The notes under the pieces were generated by a model that was not told where the DNA came from, ran no database searches, and saw only the letters and a program-made list of their open reading frames with translations. From NCBI GenBank assembly GCA_023416415.1, contig JAEZHR010000023.1:1-5831 (forward strand): a DNA stretch of 5,831 nucleotides, written 5' to 3'. This stretch comes from Pseudomonadota bacterium. GTDB taxonomy: Bacteria; Pseudomonadota; Gammaproteobacteria; Burkholderiales; Burkholderiaceae_D. Below, piece by piece: positions 1 through 4,474 of this stretch; position 1 is the first letter of the stretch; each line of letters begins with the position of its first letter. A program made the translations under genes and the position numbers.

Positions 1-645
1 GTCCGGCTCGCCCCCGAGTTGCCGCATGACGTTGCGGGTGAGCCATAACGAGATGCCGGCGCCGATGACAACGGCGCCGGCGGCAAGCGCCAGACTCAGC
101 GTGAGCATGCGCTGGGTGTTTGCCGCCAGTTCGCCTTTGCTGCGGTCGACCGCGGCGTTTCTCTCCTTGATGAGTACGAGCAGATCGCCCCGAATCTGGC
201 GCCACAAAGGCGTCTCCTGCCCGTTGAGCATTGCAATCGCCGCCGCCTGATCCGTCTTGGCCAGGCCGACGACCTTGTCCTGAATCTCCGCCTGTTGCTT
301 GTGCAGCGCCTGGATTTTCGCCAGCACCTTGCCCTCCGCACTGTCCGCTTGCACAAGCGACTGGGCTGCGGGCAAGGCCTTCCTGAACGCCTCGCGCGCG
401 GCATCCAGGTTCTTGTAGGCCTGCTGATTCGATGGATCCAGGATCACGTTGCGCAGCGCCTGCCCCATCTGCAACCCCTGCGCATAGAGCGTATTGGTTT
501 CCAGGAGAAAGGCCTGGTCATGCTGAATGAACGCCTCGAATTTTGTGGTCGCGTTCTGCATGCCGGAAATGGCCATCCCGAGCGCAACGGTAAACAGGAA
601 AAAAACGGCGGCCATGCATAGGGCCATCTTGTGTCGCAACTTCAA
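1..645 (-). CDS. Methyl-accepting chemotaxis protein, N-terminal part (partial, runs off left edge)
   Basis: Reading leftward from 645, an open frame of 215 codons reaches the window edge without a stop. Its layout is that of a transmembrane chemoreceptor. There is a short basic N-terminus (KLRHK), TM1 at about residues 7-29, a largely helical periplasmic region at about 30-178 rich in Gln/Ala/Lys (four-helix-bundle type), TM2 at about 180-203, and then RNVMRQLGGEPD, which resembles the entry of a HAMP domain. The methylation helices and CheA/CheW-contacting tip would lie outside the window. I chose TTG at 643-645 as start because AAGGAG lies 6 nt upstream and it adds the basic residues expected before TM1. 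The first in-frame ATG (627) has no comparable ribosome site. The periplasmic part has no cysteine, so direct thiol-type arsenite sensing is unlikely. The ligand is unknown. It is co-oriented with the ars operon but separated by 229 nt. Confidence 0.85.
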   Translation of the reverse strand, partial: MKLRHKMALCMAAVFFLFTVALGMAISGMQNATTKFEAFIQHDQAFLLETNTLYAQGLQMGQALRNVILDPSNQQAYKNLDAAREAFRKALPAAQSLVQADSAEGKVLAKIQALHKQQAEIQDKVVGLAKTDQAAAIAMLNGQETPLWRQIRGDLLVLIKERNAAVDRSKGELAANTQRMLTLSLALAAGAVVIGAGISLWLTRNVMRQLGGEPD

Positions 646-651
646 GTCTCG

Positions 652-657
652 CTCCTT
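652..657 (-). promoter_or_regulatory. Ribosome binding site deciding the TTG start of the chemoreceptor
   Basis: On the minus strand AAGGAG lies 6 nt before TTG at 643-645. This is ideal spacing for that codon and too far (24 nt) from the first in-frame ATG at 625-627. It supports a TTG start. Confidence 0.6.
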
Positions 658-673
658 GTTAACTACTTCTTAA

Positions 674-710
674 AACATATGATTCTCCAAGGAAACTGCA
701 ACCGCTGCAA
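674..710 (-). promoter_or_regulatory. Possible sigma-70 promoter for the chemoreceptor gene
   Basis: On the minus strand two overlapping pairs can be read. One is TTGCAG (705-710) with GAGAAT (682-687) at 17-nt spacing. The other is TTGCAG (696-701) with TATGTT (674-679) at 16-nt spacing. Each hexamer matches consensus only partly. The region is otherwise A/T-rich for this window. I saw no convincing sigma-28 (flagellar) motif. The assignment is tentative. Confidence 0.3.
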
Positions 711-726
711 ATTGATGGAAATTTGC
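707..726. repeat. 7-bp perfect inverted repeat upstream of the chemoreceptor
   Basis: GCAAATT (707-713) and AATTTGC (720-726) are perfect inverted arms separated by GATGGA. The symmetry and 20-bp span fit a dimeric regulator site, and the left arm overlaps the proposed -35 hexamer at 705-710. No known regulator motif was recognised. Confidence 0.4.
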
Positions 727-825
727 GATACAAGCCGGCTGCTTGCTGCGCGACTGCGTGATGGTTTGCGCCGAAATGAGAAACAGCCCCGCTTTCAGAA
801 GTGCGCGTTTTCAGACATTTTCTGT

Positions 826-874
826 GGCTGTGAAGGCGCGTTGAAGCCGCAGCCTGTCCCCGGTTTACCCGGAA
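826..874 (-). other. Spacer downstream of arsH: weak stem-loops, no clear intrinsic terminator
   Basis: Just past the arsH stop on the minus strand there is a short CCGG-based stem (about 861-872). After it comes a larger imperfect stem with arms GGCTG (826-830) and CAGCC (850-854) plus inner GGC/GCC (835-837/846-848). Neither is followed by a T-run in the transcription direction, so a Rho-independent terminator cannot be called. The operon may end by Rho or read through toward the chemoreceptor. Confidence 0.25.
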
Positions 875-1636
875 CTACTCCAGTTCATCCTTTGTCTCGT
901 CCTGGTCGGCTTCATGGCTCATTGCAGCTGCCGCAAGGCTTGTGGCCAATTCCGGAAACGCTTCCTTGCGTTCGCTGTAGCGGCTCGTCAGGTAGTCCGA
1001 GCGGTCCCGCACAAGCAGGGTGAACTTGTAAAGCTCTTCCATCACATCGACCAGACGATCGTAGTACGCCGACGGCTTCATGCGGCCGTTATCGTCGAAC
1101 TCCTGATACGCCTTGGCCACGGAAGACTGGTTCGGAATCGTCACCATCCGCATCCACCGGCCGAGTACCCGGAGCTGGTTCACCGCATTGAATGACTGGG
1201 AGCCGCCCGATACCTGCATGACAGCCAGGGTTCGGCCTTGGGTTGGCCGAACGCCTCCGACTTCCAGCGGCAGCCAATCGATCTGGGATTTGAATACGGC
1301 GGTCATCGCACCGTGGCGCTCGGGACTGCACCACACTTGCCCCTCGGACCAGGCCGAGAGGCTGCGCAGTTCCTGCACCTTCGGGTGATCCGCGCCGCAG
1401 CTGTCTACCATCGGGAGCCCGTGAGGATCGAAGACTCTCGTTTCAGCACCAAAGTGCCGCAGGATGCGCTCCGCTTCCAAAGTGAGCAGGCGGCTGTAGG
1501 ACTTCTCGCGCAGTGAGCCGTACAGCAGCAGAATGCGGGGCGGGTGCGTCGAGGGCTTCGCCGCATCCAGCTTCTCCACGGCAGGAATGTCCAGATGTGG
1601 TCCGCTGACGTTGGGGAGGTTCGACAGGTCAGCCAT
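875..1636 (-). CDS. arsH: ArsH, NADPH-dependent FMN reductase / organoarsenical oxidase
   Basis: 253-residue flavodoxin-fold protein of the ArsH family. The family uses FMN and NADPH and oxidises trivalent organoarsenicals such as MAs(III) to the less toxic pentavalent form, acting in the cytosol. Visible hallmarks are the FMN-phosphate loop YGSLREKSYS (residues 39-48), the ArsH signature around CSPERHGAMTAVFKSQIDW (103-121), and VSGGSQSFN (142-150) near the flavin. The length is close to the usual 230-260. Start ATG at 1636 overlaps the arsC end by 8 nt and has AGGAGG 10 nt upstream inside arsC, so the two are probably translationally coupled. The frame stays open upstream of this ATG only because it lies antiparallel to nothing conserved, over arsC in another frame. 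The acidic C-terminal tail (residues 241-253) looks dispensable. It is the last gene of the ars operon. Confidence 0.95.
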   Translation of the reverse strand: MADLSNLPNVSGPHLDIPAVEKLDAAKPSTHPPRILLLYGSLREKSYSRLLTLEAERILRHFGAETRVFDPHGLPMVDSCGADHPKVQELRSLSAWSEGQVWCSPERHGAMTAVFKSQIDWLPLEVGGVRPTQGRTLAVMQVSGGSQSFNAVNQLRVLGRWMRMVTIPNQSSVAKAYQEFDDNGRMKPSAYYDRLVDVMEELYKFTLLVRDRSDYLTSRYSERKEAFPELATSLAAAAMSHEADQDETKDELE

Positions 1637-2060
1637 TTTCTTTGACCCTCCTGCCTTCGCTGTCGATGACCGCTTCCCCGTCTTCCTTGTTGAACGGTCC
1701 CATCTGAGGCAATGGGAGGATGTCCAGCACCGCCTCGGATGGACGGCACAACCTGGCACCAAGCGGGGTGACGACAAAGGGACGATTGATGAGAACCGGA
1801 TTGGCGAGCATCGCGTCGAGCAGTTCCTCGTCAGTCAGCGCCGGGTTGTCCAGGCCGAGTTCCGCATATAGCGTCCCTTTTTCCCGGATTGCTTCGCGAA
1901 TCGTCAATCCGGCTGCTGCAATCATTTCCTTCAGCTCTTGCCGGCTGGGTGGAGTCTTCAGGTACTCGATGACCTGCGGCTCGACCCCGGCATTCCGGAT
2001 GAGCGCAAGAGTATTGCGGGACGTGCCGCAGCCGGGGTTGTGATAAATCCTGATATCCAT
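1629..2060 (-). CDS. arsC: ArsC, glutaredoxin-dependent arsenate reductase
   Basis: 143-residue cytosolic enzyme that reduces As(V) to As(III) using glutathione and glutaredoxin, supplying the substrate of the Acr3 pump. It follows the E. coli plasmid R773 ArsC pattern closely: the catalytic cysteine in YHNPGCGTSRN is C11, and the three arsenate-binding arginines are visible as R59 (EAIRE), R93 (INRPFVVTPLG) and R106 (LCRPSE). The family length is about 141. ATG at 2060 starts 5 nt after the acr3 stop; the ribosome site is weak (AGG only), consistent with translational coupling to acr3. The 3' end overlaps arsH by 8 nt and carries the arsH ribosome site. A longer in-frame extension upstream exists but runs over acr3 and shows no conserved domain. 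Confidence 0.97.
   Translation of the reverse strand: MDIRIYHNPGCGTSRNTLALIRNAGVEPQVIEYLKTPPSRQELKEMIAAAGLTIREAIREKGTLYAELGLDNPALTDEELLDAMLANPVLINRPFVVTPLGARLCRPSEAVLDILPLPQMGPFNKEDGEAVIDSEGRRVKENG
1647..1652 (-). promoter_or_regulatory. Ribosome binding site of arsH inside arsC
   Basis: A perfect AGGAGG on the minus strand, 10 nt before ATG at 1634-1636 and within the final codons of arsC. It fixes the arsH start and explains how arsH is translated despite overlapping its upstream neighbour. Confidence 0.65.
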
Positions 2061-2065
2061 AGTGC

Positions 2066-3136
2066 CTATGCCTTTGCTTCGTACCAATGCTGCGTGCGAT
2101 TGACGACGCCGACCACCAACAGCATCACGGGAACCTCGATCAGGACACCAACGACGGTGGCCAACGCTGCGCCGGACTCGAGGCCGAACAGGCTGATGGC
2201 GGTAGCGACAGCCAGCTCGAAAAAATTTGACGCACCGATAAGGCTCGACGGGCCCGCCACGCAGTGGGCGACACCGAGCTTGCGATTCAGCAGATATGCG
2301 AGGCCGGAGTTGAAGAACACCTGAATCAGGATGGGCACCGCCAGAATGGCGATGACCAGCGGCTGTTCGGTGATGGCCTCGCCTTGGAAAGCAAACAGAA
2401 GGACAAGCGTCAGAAGCAGCGCCGAGATCGAGAACGGTCCGAGTCTTCCCACTGCGCGCTCCAGATGCCCCGGCCCCTTGGCAAGCAGCGCCCTGCGGAT
2501 CAGCTGAGCAAGCATGACCGGGACGATGATGTACAGGCCGACCGAGGTAATCAGCGTTTCCCACGGCACAGCGATGGACGACAGGCCGAGCAGCAGCGCA
2601 ACCAGGGGTGCGAACGCCACGATCATGATGGCGTCGTTGAGCGCAACCTGAGACAGGGTGAAGTATGGATCGCCTTTGCAGAGCTGGCTCCAGACGAAGA
2701 CCATCGCCGTGCACGGCGCCGCCGCCAGCAGGATGAGTCCCGCAATGTAGCTGTCCAGCTGGTCAGCGGGCAGCCATCCCGCGAAGACGTGACGGATGAA
2801 TATCCACCCGAGCAAAGCCATCGAGAAGGGTTTGACCAGCCAGTTGACGGCAAGCGTGACACCAATGCCGCGCCAGTGGCCCTTGACCTGGGAAAGCGCC
2901 CCGAAGTCGATCTTGATGAGCATCGGAATGATCATCACCCAGATCAGAACTCCCACTGGAATGTTGACCCGAGCGACCTCGAGCTGCGCAATGCCCTGGA
3001 AGATTCCCGGAAGCGCTTTGCCAAGCAGGATGCCGGCAACAATGCAAAGTGCTACCCAGATGGTGAGGTAGCGCTCGAAGAATCCGATTGCCGGGGAAGG
3101 ACCGCCGGCGACGGCAGTTGTGTGTGTTGTTGTCAT
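2066..3136 (-). CDS. acr3: Acr3-family arsenite efflux permease
   Basis: 356-residue inner-membrane transporter of the ACR3 branch of the BART superfamily, distinct from the ArsB family, which extrudes As(III) using the proton-motive force. About ten hydrophobic segments are visible between residues 22 and 346. Signature stretches include PMLIKIDFG (71-79), AAAPCTAMVFVWSQLCKGDP (138-157), LSQVALNDAIM (161-171) and GASNFFELAVA (301-311). C142 and E307 correspond to the conserved cysteine and glutamate required for transport in characterised Acr3 proteins. ATG at 3136 gives the usual short polar N-terminus (MTTTHTTAVAGG). The open frame extends to 3235 but those residues are arginine-rich and not Acr3-like. 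No good Shine-Dalgarno precedes 3136. A 231-nt gap separates it from arsI, unusual for this otherwise compact operon; arsC follows after 5 nt. Confidence 0.96.
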   Translation of the reverse strand: MTTTHTTAVAGGPSPAIGFFERYLTIWVALCIVAGILLGKALPGIFQGIAQLEVARVNIPVGVLIWVMIIPMLIKIDFGALSQVKGHWRGIGVTLAVNWLVKPFSMALLGWIFIRHVFAGWLPADQLDSYIAGLILLAAAPCTAMVFVWSQLCKGDPYFTLSQVALNDAIMIVAFAPLVALLLGLSSIAVPWETLITSVGLYIIVPVMLAQLIRRALLAKGPGHLERAVGRLGPFSISALLLTLVLLFAFQGEAITEQPLVIAILAVPILIQVFFNSGLAYLLNRKLGVAHCVAGPSSLIGASNFFELAVATAISLFGLESGAALATVVGVLIEVPVMLLVVGVVNRTQHWYEAKA

Positions 3137-3367
3137 GGTGGTGCAAATGATGAATGTGTCGCGCTTCCCTGAAGGCCGGGCAGTGAACCGAGTTAGGCGG
3201 GCCTGACGGTATCGTTTGGTATCCGCTTCGAGCAAATGAGTCTGCCGCCACGACGCTTGGCAGATAAGCCGCGATACCCCTCTTGAGCGCGCGGGCCTCT
3301 GTGGCAGCAGCTGGGCCCTAACAAGCGGCCTTCCGCCCGCACCGAGAGAATCGATTCGGACGCATGC
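3137..3367 (-). other. 231-nt gap between arsI and acr3, no supported gene
   Basis: No conserved protein can be read in any frame. The small frames here either extend into arsI or acr3 in the wrong frame or are low-complexity basic peptides. The stretch holds a nested inverted-repeat structure (3208-3278) and a palindrome GAATCGATTC (3348-3357). It may be an untranslated leader for acr3, an internal promoter region, or the scar of a deleted gene. The sequence does not decide between these. Confidence 0.5.
3208..3278 (-). repeat. Nested inverted repeats able to fold into one long stem upstream of acr3
   Basis: GGTATC occurs twice as a direct repeat (3208-3213 and 3218-3223). Either copy can pair with GATACC at 3273-3278; the first pairs over 7 bp as GGTATCG/CGATACC. 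The second copy is followed by GCTT (3225-3228), which can pair with AAGC (3266-3269). An inner perfect pair, TCTGCC (3241-3246) with GGCAGA (3259-3264), closes a 12-nt loop. Bulges of 12 and 1 nt separate the segments. The shape could be an RNA leader element, an attenuator or a repeat. No T-run follows it, so it is not a simple terminator. Confidence 0.45.
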
Positions 3368-3877
3368 CTAGCAGCAGGATGCTGGCCTGGCATCCCCGGA
3401 ATTCGATCCACAGCACTGAGCCTTCTCGTTTATGGGGGCTTTCGACTTTGCAAAGGGAACGCAGCACGCCTCACTTCCTCCCGGCGTCGCCGTCTTGTCT
3501 GGCTCGCCAAAGACAGGAATGGTGTCGAGCGTGTTGAAGGTTTCCCATGCGATGCCGGACGGGTCGTTCACCCAATACTTGTCTGACCTGGCATAGCAAC
3601 AGGCGACGGCTTCTTCCTTCTCCAGGTCCGCTTGCAATGCCCCCAGCCGACAATGCATCTCCTCAAGTTCCGTGGCGGAATCGACCTGGATGCCCAGATG
3701 ATTCAGGCCAATTTCGGCACCCCGCCGGGAGATGGCGAAGTTCACCCGAGGATCTTCCAGCATCCATTTCGCGTAGTCGTCTTTTACGACTGTCGGCGCG
3801 CTGGCAAACATCCCCGAGTAAAACTTGATGCTCTCTGCCAGGTTGTCTACGGAGACGTGTACGTGCAGGCGCTTCAT
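3368..3877 (-). CDS. arsI: ArsI-type C-As lyase (vicinal oxygen chelate dioxygenase) with Cys-pair tail
   Basis: 169-residue protein of the ArsI/CadI branch of the glyoxalase/VOC superfamily. ArsI enzymes are Fe(II)-dependent cytosolic dioxygenases that cut the carbon-arsenic bond of trivalent organoarsenicals such as MAs(III), releasing As(III). Expected metal ligands by family alignment are H5 (in RLHVHVSV), H60 (in GLNHLGIQV) and E112 (in AWETF). The substrate-binding vicinal cysteines are C93-C94 in VACCYARSDKYWV. After the VOC core (about 1-118) comes a roughly 50-residue polar tail with three more adjacent cysteine pairs: C138-C139, C155-C156 and C168-C169, the last at the very C-terminus. 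ATG at 3877 shares ATGA with the arsR stop (4-nt overlap) and has AAGGAG 7 nt upstream. CadI-like metal binding is the alternative role; the ars operon context favours ArsI. Confidence 0.9.
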   Translation of the reverse strand: MKRLHVHVSVDNLAESIKFYSGMFASAPTVVKDDYAKWMLEDPRVNFAISRRGAEIGLNHLGIQVDSATELEEMHCRLGALQADLEKEEAVACCYARSDKYWVNDPSGIAWETFNTLDTIPVFGEPDKTATPGGSEACCVPFAKSKAPINEKAQCCGSNSGDARPASCC

Positions 3878-4224
3878 GAGCAGGCTCCTTCTTCGGAACA
3901 GGCGGGAACACGGACAGGAGAGCAAACGTTCCCGCCGCAACAGTTTTCGGTCAGAAACCGAATGAGGCCATTCATCGTCTGAAAGTTGGCCGCATAGATC
4001 AGCGAGCGTCCCTCCCGTGTCTGGGTCACCATTTCCGCGCGCAGCAGTTCCTTGAGGTGGAAGGACAAAGACGAGGGCGCAATGCCGAGCGCATCAGCAA
4101 TTCTCGAAGCTGAAAGCCCGGAGGGACCCGCCTGGACAAGTAATCGGAATATGGCGAGGCGGGAGTCCTGCGCGAGCGCCGCCAAGGCCGAGACTACATC
4201 TTGAGCATTCATTTCGATATTCAT
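3874..4224 (-). CDS. arsR: ArsR-family arsenic-responsive repressor
   Basis: 116-residue winged-helix repressor of the ArsR/SmtB family, controlling the ars operon and released from DNA by trivalent arsenic. Helix-turn-helix: SASRIADALGIAPSSLSFHLKEL (residues 38-60), followed by the wing MVTQTREGRSLIYAAN (65-80). The classical ELCVCDL metal site is absent. Instead cysteines lie at the C-terminus: C95, C96, C101, plus C109 and C115. This matches the Acidithiobacillus-type ArsR arrangement, where three cysteines near position 95-102 bind As(III) or MAs(III). ATG at 4224 or ATG at 4212 could start the protein; neither has a visible Shine-Dalgarno. The upstream open frame to 4416 is not ArsR-like. 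Its stop overlaps the arsI start (ATGA), implying coupling. It is the first gene of the operon and presumably autoregulated. Confidence 0.95.
   Translation of the reverse strand: MNIEMNAQDVVSALAALAQDSRLAIFRLLVQAGPSGLSASRIADALGIAPSSLSFHLKELLRAEMVTQTREGRSLIYAANFQTMNGLIRFLTENCCGGNVCSPVRVPACSEEGACS
3885..3890 (-). promoter_or_regulatory. Ribosome binding site of arsI inside arsR
   Basis: AAGGAG on the minus strand lies 7 nt before ATG at 3875-3877, within the last codons of arsR. It supports this arsI start over the in-frame upstream Met at 3940, which lies deep inside arsR. Confidence 0.65.
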
Positions 4225-4266
4225 TGAAATATGATGGTTCGATGCTAGTCGAAGTATCGAATGAAT
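4207..4266. promoter_or_regulatory. Compound ArsR operator at the start of arsR
   Basis: Several symmetric elements are packed around the arsR start. ATTCATT occurs directly twice (4207-4213, 4219-4225) and once inverted as AATGAAT (4260-4266). The outer pair extends to an imperfect inverted repeat, ATTCATTTCGAT (4207-4218) against ATCGAATGAAT (4256-4266), with one base missing. Between them are TTCGA-N6-TCGAA (4238-4253) and ATATT-N6-AATAT (4217-4232). ArsR operators are typically short A/T-rich dyads at the promoter of the repressor gene, so autoregulation is likely. Which dyad is the true site cannot be told by eye. Confidence 0.5.
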
Positions 4267-4270
4267 GCAA
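4242..4270 (-). promoter_or_regulatory. Possible promoter of the ars operon
   Basis: On the minus strand TTGCAT (4265-4270) and TAGCAT (4242-4247) are separated by 17 nt, with the proposed operator dyads overlapping them. The hexamers match the sigma-70 consensus only partly (3/6 and 4/6). A nearer -10 candidate, CATATT (4228-4233), would give an almost leaderless arsR mRNA. Confidence 0.3.
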
Positions 4271-4359
4271 GGCGTTGTGGCTCGTGAGGAAGACCATTGG
4301 CCGGCCCCAAGCCTTCGTGGCAGCCCTGGCGAGGTATTTGCCCGACGCGGCGGACTCAT

Positions 4360-4401
4360 CACATGCATGTGCTGAAGGCCTGTGCACCTGCCAAGGCAGG
4401 T
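4360..4401. repeat. Two palindromes in the arsR-yegD divergent spacer
   Basis: CACATGCATGTG (4360-4371) is a perfect 12-bp palindrome. ACCTGCC-AA-GGCAGGT (4386-4401) is a perfect 7-bp dyad with a 2-base centre. They sit about 75-115 bp before the Hsp70-like gene and about 135-175 bp from arsR. They could be protein-binding sites for the plus-strand gene; no regulator is recognised. The rest of the 250-nt spacer holds no supported gene. Confidence 0.35.
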
Positions 4402-4474
4402 CATGACGGGCATCAATGCCGCCCAACTCCCGTATCATGAGCGCCCTTCTCTATTCCATTCCGGAACTTCCCAC

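Noticed and set aside
631..1023. 130-codon plus-strand frame over the chemoreceptor start, spacer and arsH end
   Set aside because: It crosses two real genes antisense, has no recognisable domain and no ribosome site.
2061..2714. N-terminal extension of arsC to 2714, as a possible fusion
   Set aside because: The added residues are Arg/Cys/His-rich out-of-frame reading of acr3. ArsC homology begins exactly at the ATG at 2060.
2264..3172. 302-codon plus-strand frame opposite acr3
   Set aside because: Highly charged, low-complexity translation typical of the strand opposite a membrane protein; acr3 motifs are unambiguous on the minus strand.
3192..3322. Integron attC-like core boxes, GTTAGGC (3192-3198) and CCCTAAC (3316-3322)
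   Set aside because: The order is GTT...AAC, the reverse of an attC site. The second box fails the leading purine of RYYYAAC, and no matching partner box lies at the usual distance.
4225..4416. Longer ArsR starting at 4416
   Set aside because: The extra 64 residues are not ArsR-like, and the segment contains the operator and promoter region.
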